Shown: positions 50,364 through 59,417 of the stretch, piece after piece
Layout of the letters: each line of letters starts with the position of its first letter
Numbering within the stretch: the first letter of the stretch is position 1
NCBI GenBank assembly: GCA_965215155.1
Contig: CBDCCY010000004.1
Span: 310,001-374,000, forward strand
Length of the DNA stretch: 64,000 nt
From: JAGWAJ01 sp965215155
GTDB taxonomy: Bacteria > Acidobacteriota > Vicinamibacteria > Vicinamibacterales > UBA8438
Direction: 5' to 3'
Translations under genes and position numbers: made by a program
Notes under the pieces: generated by a model
Database searches by the model: none
What the model saw: only the letters and a program-made list of their open reading frames with translations
Told to the model about the DNA's origin: nothing

Positions 50364-53228
50364 TCAGTCGATCTCGACCAGGGCGTCGTGGCCGGCGTTG
50401 GCGACGACGCTCCGCAAACGCCGCCCCGCGGTCGCCACGCGCACTTCCGTTACCCGGTCGGCCACGCGGACCAGCACGGTGTCGTCGGGGCCCGTGCGGT
50501 ACCGTAGCGTCACCGTGATCGGCAGCTCGAACAGCTTCCCGCGCTGCTCGAGTCGCAACACGATCGCCCCGCCGTCTCCACGGCCGGCAACCTGCTCCGA
50601 ACCATAGCTTAAACCGATCGACGGCAGGTCGGACTCGTGAATCCAGCGCGTGAAGAACCGCTCCAGCGAGCGACCCGCCTCCGCCTCGAACGCCCGCCGC
50701 AGGTCGTCCGTCCCCGCCTTCCGGAAGCGCATCGCGTTGTAGTAGCGGCGCAGACCGCGGAAGAACGCGTCGTCCCCGAGCAGGCCGCGCAGCATGTGCA
50801 GCACCATTGCGGACTTGTTGTAGACGAGCGCCCGGAAGACGCGCGGCTCGTCGCGGATCGCGCCGAGCCGGCGCCCGAGGGATATCGGCCCCTGTCCGGT
50901 CTGGCGCAGGCTCCAGCGGCGCATCTGCGACAGGACGTCCCGGAAGGCGTCCGGGCCGCCCTCGCGCTCCGCGTAGAGGGCCGCGAAGTACTGCGCCAGC
51001 CCCTCGCTGAGCCACTGGGCGTGGTAGTTCTTCCAGCCGACGGCCTGCCCCCACCACTGGTGCGCCAGCTCGTGCGCGAGAAAGAAGGACGGGTAGCCGG
51101 CGAACGCCACCGGGTCGCCGCCCCACGACACGATCGACCCGCCCTGCCGCGGCAGCGGCTCGCTGAGCGCCGCGACGTAGGCGGGGCTGTGGCCGCCCGG
51201 CAGCAGGGCGTCGGTCAGGGCGACGGTGACCGTCGGGTACGGGATGTCGCCGACGAGCGCCGCGTAGAAGCGGAGGATGTCGGCCGCGGTCTCGCCAACC
51301 TCCGGCGCGCGGCTCCGGGCCCGCTCCGTCGACGCGACCGCCAGCACCAGGCTGTCGTACGAGACGCCCTCGCGGACCGCGGCCGAGCCGGGGACCTCCG
51401 GCAGCGCCACCTCGCGCGGCGCGGTCGCGTGCCGGGCGAACCGGGCCACGATGCAGGAGAGGTAGCGCGCGGGCTGCAGGGTCACGAACGCGTAACGGCG
51501 GGGACCGGTGCCCTCGGCCCCGGGCCAGAGAGGCGCGTTGCCCTCGCGCGGCTCGCCGCTGGCGACCACGCCGTACCCGGCGGGGACCGTGAGGGCCATC
51601 GTGGCGGTGGCGTAGTCCGACACGAGCGACTGCGGATACCAGTAGCTCGCGTTGCTGTAGATGTAGCGCGGCGCCGCCACCCCGAACGGCGCTCCTCCCC
51701 CGGTGAGCCACTGGCGCTGCCGGCCGAGCCAGTTCTCGTCCGGCTCCTGTCCGGCGAGGAGCCCGGAGTAGCGGACCGTCAGCGTCAGCTCCGTGCCCGC
51801 CGGCGCGCTGTCCGGCAGGCCGATGACCAGGTTGTTCTGCCCGGCCATGCGGTAGAACAGCAGGGGGCCGAGCTCGGGCGACGTCACCGAGTGCACTTCG
51901 AGGTCGTCGGCGATCCGCAGCGAAAGGCGGACGACGGTCGGGGCGGTGAGGCGCAGCGCGAGGTGCGTCGTCCCTTCGATCCAGCAGCCGACGAGGCGCG
52001 GGCGCGCGCGCAGGGAATCCTGGCGGACGCCGCGCGGCTCGAACGAGGCCTCGATGCGGTAGTCCAGGACGTCGTAGGGGACGGTGTCGTCGTCGCTGTA
52101 GTCGCTGCCGCGAACGGCGCGCATCGGCTCGGAGGTGTACTGCGCGATGGTGCGCCGGTTCGCGCGGTCGAAGAGGGCCACGTCCTCCGGCCGGTTCGGA
52201 GCCCGCACGTAGGTCAGCGTCCCGTGGCGCTCGGTTCGGATCTCGGCGAGGAAGTCGCCGGCGCCCGGCGCCAGCGACCAGGCCCTCGGGCTGAGGTCGC
52301 CGAGGTCGACGACGAACGAGAGCGGCGCGAACGCGCGGAACACCGCTTCGGCCGCATCGAAGTCGTCCGCGTCGCCGGCCTCTGCATCGACCAGGGCGCG
52401 GAACGACGGGCTGGACGCGAACGTCTCCGGGTTCACGCGGACGAACGCCGCGCCGAATGCCGCCTCGAGCTCCTCGGCGCCGGCGAAGATGCGGAGCTGG
52501 CCCCGTTCCGCCTCCGGTCGCGGCGCAAACCGCATCCGGCCCTGTCCGATCAGCACCAGGCCGGCGACGCCGCGATCGGTCTCCGCCGGGTAGACCGAGC
52601 CGCGTGTCATCCGCAGCGTCAGGTCCTCGGCGGCGATCGTCAGGCCGGCCGCGTCGAAGCGCGCCTGCCGATTCAGGGTGAGGTCGTACAGGCCTTCGAC
52701 GGCGCCCGTGCGGTCCTGGTGCGCAATCCGCCACCCGAGCCCGGGCGCGTCCTCCGGCGCGCGGACCACCCCCAGCTGCCAAGTCGCGAGACGGCCGCGG
52801 CGTCCGCGTTCCGTGAGCACCTCCAGGGTCAGGTCGTAGGCTTCTCCCTCCGCCGTGCCGGCCGGGACGAGAAGCCGTGCGCGGACCGCGGCCGCCGTCG
52901 CGCCCGGCTCGAGCTCCTCCCCGGCGAACGCTCGGGCGGCCTCCACGTCGGCGCCGGGTGCGAGGAGGCGGACGTAGGCGTCGGCGTCACCGGCCGCGAC
53001 GAGCGCCCGGATCTGCCGGATTAGCGGGTCGACCGCCGCCAGAGGGGCAGGGGGCTGCGCCGCCGCCGGTGGCGGGGTGGCGAGACAGACGGCTGCGATC
53101 ATCGCGCCGGCGACGGCACACCGGCCCGCAGCGCGGGGGGCGACCGAGGCTCGGGCCGCCTGCGAGAGGCCGCCGGCGAGCGTTGCGCCGTTGCCCCGCA
53201 GGAAGGAACGGTAGCTCATCGACGACAT
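50364..53228 (-). CDS. M1-family-like zinc metallopeptidase with long N-terminal extension
   Basis: This 954-residue exported protein has a signal-like segment at about 38-57. The zinc site HELAH (His719, Glu720, His723) and Glu742 form the gluzincin HExxH-18-E pattern of M1 aminopeptidases, and YNKSAMVLHMLRGLLGD follows. The GAMEN motif typical of substrate-binding M1 enzymes is not obvious; the expected site carries SPAYVAAL. About 450 residues before the M1-like part are of no family I recognise. A peptidase role is likely; the specificity is unknown. Confidence 0.82.
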   Translation of the reverse strand: MSSMSYRSFLRGNGATLAGGLSQAARASVAPRAAGRCAVAGAMIAAVCLATPPPAAAQPPAPLAAVDPLIRQIRALVAAGDADAYVRLLAPGADVEAARAFAGEELEPGATAAAVRARLLVPAGTAEGEAYDLTLEVLTERGRRGRLATWQLGVVRAPEDAPGLGWRIAHQDRTGAVEGLYDLTLNRQARFDAAGLTIAAEDLTLRMTRGSVYPAETDRGVAGLVLIGQGRMRFAPRPEAERGQLRIFAGAEELEAAFGAAFVRVNPETFASSPSFRALVDAEAGDADDFDAAEAVFRAFAPLSFVVDLGDLSPRAWSLAPGAGDFLAEIRTERHGTLTYVRAPNRPEDVALFDRANRRTIAQYTSEPMRAVRGSDYSDDDTVPYDVLDYRIEASFEPRGVRQDSLRARPRLVGCWIEGTTHLALRLTAPTVVRLSLRIADDLEVHSVTSPELGPLLFYRMAGQNNLVIGLPDSAPAGTELTLTVRYSGLLAGQEPDENWLGRQRQWLTGGGAPFGVAAPRYIYSNASYWYPQSLVSDYATATMALTVPAGYGVVASGEPREGNAPLWPGAEGTGPRRYAFVTLQPARYLSCIVARFARHATAPREVALPEVPGSAAVREGVSYDSLVLAVASTERARSRAPEVGETAADILRFYAALVGDIPYPTVTVALTDALLPGGHSPAYVAALSEPLPRQGGSIVSWGGDPVAFAGYPSFFLAHELAHQWWGQAVGWKNYHAQWLSEGLAQYFAALYAEREGGPDAFRDVLSQMRRWSLRQTGQGPISLGRRLGAIRDEPRVFRALVYNKSAMVLHMLRGLLGDDAFFRGLRRYYNAMRFRKAGTDDLRRAFEAEAGRSLERFFTRWIHESDLPSIGLSYGSEQVAGRGDGGAIVLRLEQRGKLFELPITVTLRYRTGPDDTVLVRVADRVTEVRVATAGRRLRSVVANAGHDALVEID

Positions 53229-53282
53229 GTCGCCCGGGGCCGTCCGGGCGACGGCGCAGACCCTGGTCCGGAGGCTCGGCTC

Positions 53283-54533
53283 CTACGCCAGGAAGTCGGC
53301 CGTGTACGCCTCGACGGCGTCGTACAGCCCGTGGAGCTCCGCCGGTGGGGCCAGGAATACCACGCGGAAGTACCCGTCCCGCGGATCCGTGCCGAACCCG
53401 GAACCGTAGACGCAGAGGATGCCTGTGGCCCTCAGCAGGCCGAGCACGTAGTCCTCGTCGCTCCGGCCGGGCGGCAGCTCGACCTTCGGCATGGCGTAGA
53501 ACGCGGCCCCCGGCCGCACGCACGACATCCCCTCGATGGCGTTCAGGCGCCTCGTCGTGACCTCGGCCCGTTCCTGGAGCTGCCGCCGGAACGCCACCTG
53601 ATGGCTCCGGTCGCCGGTCAGGGCGGCGGTCACGGCGTACTGCATCGGGCCGACGCTGCAGAGTCGGCCGTCGGCCATCTCCAGCACCGCGGCGAGCACG
53701 GCGTCGAGCCGTGTCCCGCCGCTGACCGCCATCCAGCCCGCACGCCACCCGGGGGCGAGGTACGCCTTCGACAGCGACGAGAACGAGATGACCGGCGCCT
53801 CGGGGTTGTAGGAAGCCAGCGGCCGCACCCGCCCGGCGTACGCGAGATCGGTGTACCCCTCGTCCGACAGCAGGACGAGATTGTAGCGATCGGCCAGATC
53901 GAGCAGCGCGAGCCGGTGTTCGTGGTGGTACACCGCGCCCGTCGGGTTGTTGGGATCGATGACGACGAGGGCGCGGGTCCGCGGCGTGATCAGGCTCTCG
54001 ACGTGCTCGACGTCGGGCTGCCACCCCTGTGCCGGATCGGTCCGATAATGGACGCCGCGCGCCCCGAGCTTGCTGAGCACCGCCGTGTAGAAGGGATAGG
54101 TCGGCACCGGCACGAGGACTTCGTCTCCGCGGTCGCAGATGACGCCGAGCGTGAGGTCGATGCCCTCCGAGGCCCCGGCCGTGAGCACGACCCGCTCGGG
54201 CGCTACCTGCAGTCCGCGCTCGCCGAACTCCGCGGCCACCGCGGCGCGCGCCTCGCCGATGCCCGCGGCGGGAGTGTAGCCGTTGTGGCCGTCGCGCATG
54301 GCGCGCTCGACCGCCTCGATCAGGTGCGGTGGCGTCCGGAAACCGAAGAGCACGGGGTCGCCGATGTTCAGGTACCGCACGCTGCGGCCGCTCGCCTCGA
54401 CCGCCCGCGCCTCGGTGACGATGTTGCGGATGGCGTAGTCGAAGCCGGCGCTGCGACTGGCGATGGGAATCGGATCGCGGACGCGAACGGGTGCGGTCGT
54501 AGGGGTCGCCACATTGTTGATACTACCCCACAT
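53283..54533 (-). CDS. Class I/II PLP-dependent aminotransferase (alanine/aspartate-type)
   Basis: This fold-type I aminotransferase of about 416 residues has SEGIDLTLG, VPVPTYPFY, DPNNPTGAVY and the PLP lysine Lys256 in SFSSLSKAYLAPGWRAGW. The substrate-carboxylate Arg lies in DGYFRVVFLAPP. The pattern resembles AlaA-type alanine or aspartate aminotransferases. ATG 54533 follows a GGGGGAG site; GTG 54512 is an alternative. It is divergent from the tandem-ACT gene only 19 bp away. Confidence 0.87.
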   Translation of the reverse strand: MWGSINNVATPTTAPVRVRDPIPIASRSAGFDYAIRNIVTEARAVEASGRSVRYLNIGDPVLFGFRTPPHLIEAVERAMRDGHNGYTPAAGIGEARAAVAAEFGERGLQVAPERVVLTAGASEGIDLTLGVICDRGDEVLVPVPTYPFYTAVLSKLGARGVHYRTDPAQGWQPDVEHVESLITPRTRALVVIDPNNPTGAVYHHEHRLALLDLADRYNLVLLSDEGYTDLAYAGRVRPLASYNPEAPVISFSSLSKAYLAPGWRAGWMAVSGGTRLDAVLAAVLEMADGRLCSVGPMQYAVTAALTGDRSHQVAFRRQLQERAEVTTRRLNAIEGMSCVRPGAAFYAMPKVELPPGRSDEDYVLGLLRATGILCVYGSGFGTDPRDGYFRVVFLAPPAELHGLYDAVEAYTADFLA

Positions 54534-54552
54534 TCGGCATAAGCTCCCCCGC

Positions 54553-54936
54553 ATGGCGATCCGAACGGAGCTCTCACTACGGCTGCAGAACAGCCCCGGC
54601 GCCCTCGACCGGGTCTGTCAGTGCCTGACCGACGAGCGGGTGAACATCCTGGCCCTGACGGTCGAGTCGGCCGGCGTGCTGCGGATGGTCGTCGACAACC
54701 CGCTGCACGCGGCAGGGTTGCTGGAGGAGCGGGACTACGGCGTCGAGCAGCGGGAGGTGCTCTTCGTCCAGCTTCCCAACGACCCGGGGGCGCTCGAGCG
54801 GGCGGCCCGCATGCTCGCCAACGCCGACGTCAACGTCGAGTATGCCTACGGCTCGGTGCTGGAAGACCAGGTCATGACGGCGATCGTGGTCGGCGTGGAG
54901 GACGCGCAACGGGCCTCGATGGCGGCGGGGATCTAG
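54553..54936 (+). CDS. Tandem ACT-domain protein
   Basis: The 127 residues form two ACT folds (RTELSLRLQNSPGALDRVCQ at 3-22, REVLFVQLPNDPGALERAAR at about 74-93). ACT domains bind amino acids and regulate enzymes or transcription. The divergent aminotransferase suggests a role in amino-acid metabolism. The TAG stop lies in the first of two tandem palindromic repeats. ATG 54553 was preferred to an upstream start that overlaps the divergent gene. Confidence 0.8.
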   Translation: MAIRTELSLRLQNSPGALDRVCQCLTDERVNILALTVESAGVLRMVVDNPLHAAGLLEERDYGVEQREVLFVQLPNDPGALERAARMLANADVNVEYAYGSVLEDQVMTAIVVGVEDAQRASMAAGI

Positions 54937-55087
54937 GAGTCTGCGCCGCAGAAACGTGCCATGGAGCGGTTCGTGCCAGCGCAGACTCCCAACGCGCCCG
55001 TGAGGGCGCGCTAGGAGCCTGCGCCGTAGAACCTGCCATGAAGGACTCCGTGCCCGCGCAGACTCCCAACGCGCCCGTCAGGGCGCG
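54933..55087. repeat. Two tandem 77-78-bp palindrome-bearing repeats
   Basis: Unit 1 (54933-55010) and unit 2 (55011-55087) share CTAGGAG, CTGCGCCG, GCGCAGACTCCCAACGCGCC and GGGCGCG. In unit 1, GGAGTCTGCGC (54936-54946) pairs with GCGCAGACTCC (54979-54989), and a second hairpin CGCGCCC/GGGCGCG has a 4-nt loop. They begin inside the ACT-gene stop codon and could act as transcription or RNA-stability structures. Confidence 0.75.
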
Positions 55088-55140
55088 CTAGCGCCGCCAA
55101 ACCCGTCGCAGGCTCCGTGTTCGGCCCCAGCCCCCACCGC

Positions 55141-55198
55141 CCCAGGAGCTTGCGCCGCAGCACTCACGCCGTTGCGTTCTGCGGCGCAAGCTCCTGGG
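55141..55198. repeat. Perfect 20-bp inverted repeat (REP-like hairpin)
   Basis: Arms 55141-55160 and 55179-55198 are exact reverse complements over 20 bp around an 18-nt loop. The GGAGCTTGCGCCGCAG core is related to the GGAGTCTGCGCCGCAG of the neighbouring tandem repeats. No T-run follows, so it resembles an extragenic palindrome more than a classical terminator. Confidence 0.75.
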
Positions 55199-55228
55199 AG
55201 CCCTGGCACCGGGGAGTCCCGGTCCGGT

Positions 55229-55474
55229 TCAGGGCGACGGGGGGCGCGGCTTCACGACGGCGGCGGGGCCGCGCGTCCCGGACGCCGGAGCGAGGGCGGC
55301 CTCCAGCGTCTCGACGAGCTCCCTGAGCGCCTCCACCTCTGCGCCCGCCGCGTAGAGGATGGCCCGCGCTTCCTGGAGCGACGGCGCGGCCCATTCCTCG
55401 TTCTCGAACCGCACCCGGCCGCGCTCGTCGAACTCCACCAGTACGGCGTCCATCGGCTCCACGTAGAGGCGCAT
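55229..55474 (-). CDS. Small hypothetical protein downstream of clpA
   Basis: This 81-residue protein of unknown function, MRLYVEPMDAVLVEFDERG onward, has a mixed beta start followed by a long acidic/Ala-rich helix (LQEARAILYAAGAEVEALREL). It begins only 4 bp after the clpA stop and is probably co-transcribed with clpS-clpA. I do not recognise a family. Confidence 0.55.
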   Translation of the reverse strand: MRLYVEPMDAVLVEFDERGRVRFENEEWAAPSLQEARAILYAAGAEVEALRELVETLEAALAPASGTRGPAAVVKPRPPSP

Positions 55475-55478
55475 CGGA

Positions 55479-57860
55479 TCACGCCGGCCCGGCCGGCTCG
55501 CTCGTCCGGCGCTTGCGCCGTGACGCGGCCGGTCGCGGCGCATCCTCCCGCGGCGCATCCTCCGGCGCCCCGTTCCCGGATGCGGCGTCGATATCGAAGG
55601 TCAGGGCATCGTCCTCGAGGCCGATGCGCACGGTCCCGCCGTGCTCGAGGCGGCCGAAGAGGATCTCGTCGGTCAGCGGGTTCCGAACCTCGGTCTGCAC
55701 CACGCGCGCGAGCGGCCGAGCCCCGTACTTGCGGTCGTAGCCCTTCGCGGCGAGCCAGGCGCGGGCATCGGGATCGAGCGCGATGGCGACCCGCCGCTCG
55801 GCCAGCTGCGTCTCGAGTTGCAGGATGAACTTCTCGACGATGGTCTCCATCACCGCCGGCGAGAGCTCCCCGAACGTCACGATGGCATCGAGCCGGTTCC
55901 GGAACTCGGGGCTGAAGATGCGCTCGATCGCCGACTGCATCCGCCCCCGCGCCGCGCCGGCGGCGTCGTCGCCGAAGCCGATGGTCCCGGCGCTGGCTTC
56001 GCGCGAGCCGGCGTTCGAGGTCAGGATGAGCACGGCGTGCCGGAAGTCGGCCTTGCGGCCGCCGTTGTCCGTCAGCGTCGCGTGGTCCATGACCTGCAGC
56101 AGGATGTTGTAGATGTCCGCGTGCGCCTTCTCGATCTCGTCGAGCAGGACCACGGCGTACGGGTGGGTCCGCACCGCGTCGACGAGCAGGCCGCCCTGTT
56201 CGAAGCCGACGTAGCCGGGCGGGGCGCCGATCAGCCGCGCCACGGCGTGCTTCTCCATGTACTCGCTCATGTCGTAGCGGATGAACTCGTTCCCGAGGTG
56301 CAGCGCAAGCTGGCGGGCAAGCTCCGTCTTGCCGACCCCGGTCGGTCCGGCGAACAGGAAGCAGCCGGCCGGCCGGTCGGGCTGGCCGAGCCCGGCGCGC
56401 GAGCGCTTGATCGACGTCACGACGGCCCGCACCGCTTCTTCCTGGCCGAAGACGACGCGCTGCAGCGACTCCTCGAGCGTGCGCAGCCGCTCCTTGTCGG
56501 AGGCGGTCGCCTGCTTCTCCGGGATGCGCGCCATCCGCGCCACGACGCGCTCGATCTGGCCGGCCGTCACCTCGGGCACCTCGTCCGCGTCCGACGCTCC
56601 GTCGGCCGGCCGCTGCATCGCCAGCACGGCCCCCGCCTCGTCGATCACGTCGATGGCGCTGTCGGGCAGGCGGACGTCGCGCAGGTGCCGCTTGGCGAGC
56701 ATCGCCGCCGCGGATACCGCATCGTCCGTGTAGGTCACCTTGTGGTGGGCGGCGTAGCGGGGCTGCAGTCCGGCCAGGATCTTCGACGCCTCGTCGACGG
56801 TCGGCTCCTCGATGGCGACGCGCTGGAGCCGCCGGGCCAGGGCCCGGTCCTTCTCGATGTGCTTGAACTCTTCGAACGTGGTCGATCCGATCACGCGCAG
56901 CTCGCCCGCCGCGAGGACGGGCTTGATCAAGGTGGCGAGGTCCATCGTGCCGCCGGTCGTGGCGCCGGCCCCGACCGTCGCGTGCACCTCGTCGATGAAG
57001 AGGATCGGCAGCGGCCGCTCCGCGAGGGCCGCGATGACCGCCTTGAAGCGCTCCTCGAAATCGCCGCGGAACCGCGTGCCGGCCAGGAGCGCCGTCGTGT
57101 CGAGGGCGAAGACCTCGGCGCCGGCGAGGGGAGCGGGGACGTCGTCCTCGAGCAACCGCGACGCCAGCCCCTCGGCGAGCGCGGTCTTGCCGACGCCGGC
57201 GTCGCCGACGAAGACGGGGTTGTTCTTCCGGCGCCGGCAGAGGATCTCCAGCGTGCGCCGCAGCTCCGCCGTCCGGCCGATGAGGGGATCGAGCTTGCCC
57301 GCCCGCGCCCGCTCCGAGAGGTCCACGGCGTACGCCGAAAGCGGGTCGCGCGCCGACGCCGGGCCCTCCTCGCCCGCTCCCGCCTCGGCGGGGGTGCCCG
57401 GCGACTCCGTGTCGCCGGTGATGCGCGGCACCTTGGAGATCCCGTGCGAGATGTAGTTGAGGATGTCGAGCCGCGTGACGCCCTGCGCCTCGAGCACCTC
57501 GGCGGCGTAGGCCTTCGGCTGCTGCACGATGGCCGCGAGGACGTCGCCGGAGCGCACCTCGTCCTTCCCGGCGCTCTGGACGTGGAGCACGGCGGTCTGC
57601 AGCACGCGGCGGAACGCCAGCGTCTGGGCCGGCTCACGGGACCGATCCCCGCGGCTGAAGGTCTCGAGCGTGCCGAGGAACTCGTCCAGCGTGCGCCGCA
57701 GGGCCGGCAGGTCCGCCCCGCAGGCGGACAGGATGCGCTCGCCCTCGGGCTCGTGGGCCAGCGCATACAACAGGTGCTCCAGCGTCAGGTGCGTATGGCG
57801 CCGGGACGCGGCCTCCCGGTATGCGACGTTGAGAATCAGCTCCAGTGAAGCACTGAACAT
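55479..57860 (-). CDS. clpA: ATP-dependent Clp protease ATPase subunit ClpA
   Basis: This 793-residue AAA+ unfoldase feeds proteins to ClpP. The N-domain spans 1-150 and binds ClpS. AAA domain 1 has GDAGVGKTALAEGLA at about 218; domain 2 has GPTGVGKTELARQLA at about 504 and RSRAGLGQPDRPAG just before it. The ClpP-docking loop carries IGF (about 624, SAGTIGFGDD). The lack of a long middle domain supports ClpA rather than ClpB/C. clpS lies 29 bp upstream. Confidence 0.96.
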   Translation of the reverse strand: MFSASLELILNVAYREAASRRHTHLTLEHLLYALAHEPEGERILSACGADLPALRRTLDEFLGTLETFSRGDRSREPAQTLAFRRVLQTAVLHVQSAGKDEVRSGDVLAAIVQQPKAYAAEVLEAQGVTRLDILNYISHGISKVPRITGDTESPGTPAEAGAGEEGPASARDPLSAYAVDLSERARAGKLDPLIGRTAELRRTLEILCRRRKNNPVFVGDAGVGKTALAEGLASRLLEDDVPAPLAGAEVFALDTTALLAGTRFRGDFEERFKAVIAALAERPLPILFIDEVHATVGAGATTGGTMDLATLIKPVLAAGELRVIGSTTFEEFKHIEKDRALARRLQRVAIEEPTVDEASKILAGLQPRYAAHHKVTYTDDAVSAAAMLAKRHLRDVRLPDSAIDVIDEAGAVLAMQRPADGASDADEVPEVTAGQIERVVARMARIPEKQATASDKERLRTLEESLQRVVFGQEEAVRAVVTSIKRSRAGLGQPDRPAGCFLFAGPTGVGKTELARQLALHLGNEFIRYDMSEYMEKHAVARLIGAPPGYVGFEQGGLLVDAVRTHPYAVVLLDEIEKAHADIYNILLQVMDHATLTDNGGRKADFRHAVLILTSNAGSREASAGTIGFGDDAAGAARGRMQSAIERIFSPEFRNRLDAIVTFGELSPAVMETIVEKFILQLETQLAERRVAIALDPDARAWLAAKGYDRKYGARPLARVVQTEVRNPLTDEILFGRLEHGGTVRIGLEDDALTFDIDAASGNGAPEDAPREDAPRPAASRRKRRTSEPAGPA

Positions 57861-57889
57861 GCTGTCCGCTCATCCGGCCGGGGGGCCGG

Positions 57890-58213
57890 TCAGGTTTCCT
57901 CTTCCAGGGTGGCCTGCAGGGGGAAGCCCTGGCTGGCGGCGAGCTCGCGCACCGTGGCGACCTTGGTCTCGGCCACTTCGTAGGTGTAGACGCCGCAGGC
58001 GGCCTGCCCCTCGGTATGGACGCGCATCATGAGGCGGAACGCCTCGGCCGGGCTCTTCTGGAACACGGTCTCGAGCACGCTCACGACGAACTCCATGGTG
58101 GTGTAGTCGTCGTTGATGAGCAGCACCCGGTAGAGCCGGGGCGTCTCGGTCTTCTCGCGCTGCCGCTCGAGAACGCCGGCGCCGGACTGCGGGTCGGATC
58201 CCTTGGCGGTCAT
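57890..58213 (-). CDS. clpS: ATP-dependent Clp protease adaptor ClpS
   Basis: This 107-residue adaptor delivers N-end-rule substrates to ClpA. The core YRVLLINDDYTTMEFVVSVLETVF carries the Asn-Asp-Asp of the substrate pocket, and the conserved AFRLMMRVHTEGQAACGVYTYEVAETK follows. ATG 58213 gives the normal length. It is co-directional with and immediately upstream of clpA. Confidence 0.96.
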   Translation of the reverse strand: MTAKGSDPQSGAGVLERQREKTETPRLYRVLLINDDYTTMEFVVSVLETVFQKSPAEAFRLMMRVHTEGQAACGVYTYEVAETKVATVRELAASQGFPLQATLEEET

Positions 58214-58345
58214 CGCTGGCCTGCACCGTCGCCGCGCAACGCGGCGCCATCTCCCCGAGCGTAGCGACGACGCCCGCGGGCGGTCAAGGCGGGATCCGCG
58301 GCCGTTTCCCCCCATCGGGGGGCGTAGTACAATCGCCGCCGCGCC

Positions 58346-59278
58346 ATGGAGACGATCACGCGGGGCATCACGTACACGGATCTCCTGCACGCCGGGCGGG
58401 AACGCATCATTGCGACCGCCGTGCTGCAGAGCGCGGGCGGCGTGGCGCTCGTCGATCCGGGGCCGTCCTCGTGCCTCGACACGCTCCGCGCCTCGCTCGC
58501 CGAGGCAGGCATCAGGATCGGCGACATCCGCACGCTGCTGCTGACGCACATCCACCTCGACCATGCCGGCGCCAGCGGCTCGCTGCTCCGCGAGAACCCG
58601 GACATCGAGGTCTACGTGCACGAGCGCGGCGCCCCGCACATGATCGATCCGTCGAAGCTGCTGGCCAGCGCCGCCCGCCTCTACGGCGACGCGATGAATG
58701 ACCTCTGGGGGCCGTTCCTGCCCGTGCCGGCCGACCGCGTGCACGTTCTCTCCGGCGGCGAGCGCATCGCGGCCGCGGATCGCGAGCTGGAGGTGGCCTA
58801 CACGCCGGGCCACGCTTCGCACCACGTCAGCTTCTTCGACCGGTCGAGCGGCGTCGCCTTCGTCGGTGACGTCGCCGGCGTGCGCACGGGACGGGAGCTC
58901 TTCGTGCTGCCCCCGACGCCGCCCCCCGACATCGACGTCGAGACATGGGTCGACAGCATCGAGCTGGTGCGCCGGTGGCGGGCCTCGACGCTGCTGGTGA
59001 CCCATTTCGGCGCCCACGAGGACCCGGACGCGCATCTCGACGCCATGCGGACGCACCTGGCGAAGATGACGGAGATTGCGCGCGCCGTGGTCGAGGCGGG
59101 CGGGAGCGACGCCGCGCAGGCCGAAGGGTTCACGGAGTCGATGCGCGCGTACATGGAGCGCCACCTCCCCGCCGCCGAGGCCGACCTGTACGGATCGGCG
59201 GCGCCCCTCGAGCAGTGCTGGCTCGGCCTCGCCCGCTACTGGCGCAAGCGGGGTGTCACGGCGCCGGCGACGGCGTAG
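58346..59278 (+). CDS. Metallo-beta-lactamase-fold hydrolase
   Basis: This 310-residue hydrolase has the HxHxDH metal motif at residues 68-73 (THIHLDHAG). YTPGHASHHVSFF (third metal His), VAFVGDVAGV and THFGAHEDP complete the glyoxalase-II-like metal site. It may cleave thioesters, lactones or similar bonds; the substrate is unknown. It is divergent from clpS. No signal peptide is seen, so it is probably cytosolic. Confidence 0.87.
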   Translation: METITRGITYTDLLHAGRERIIATAVLQSAGGVALVDPGPSSCLDTLRASLAEAGIRIGDIRTLLLTHIHLDHAGASGSLLRENPDIEVYVHERGAPHMIDPSKLLASAARLYGDAMNDLWGPFLPVPADRVHVLSGGERIAAADRELEVAYTPGHASHHVSFFDRSSGVAFVGDVAGVRTGRELFVLPPTPPPDIDVETWVDSIELVRRWRASTLLVTHFGAHEDPDAHLDAMRTHLAKMTEIARAVVEAGGSDAAQAEGFTESMRAYMERHLPAAEADLYGSAAPLEQCWLGLARYWRKRGVTAPATA

Positions 59279-59417
59279 GTCGTCGGGGCCCGCCGCACGC
59301 GCCCCGGCCTCCGCTCGCGGTTGCTTGACCCGGCCTGGGGCATGTGCCATCGTCTCGGTTCGAACCGCGAACTCGAGCGACCGTGTGCGTGACCGCGGTT
59401 TCTGAAGGAGGTTGCAG

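Noticed and set aside
47293..52782. Very long minus-strand open frame over dsbD and the M1-like peptidase
   Set aside because: It is an out-of-frame shadow of two well-supported genes on the same strand, with compositionally biased sequence only.
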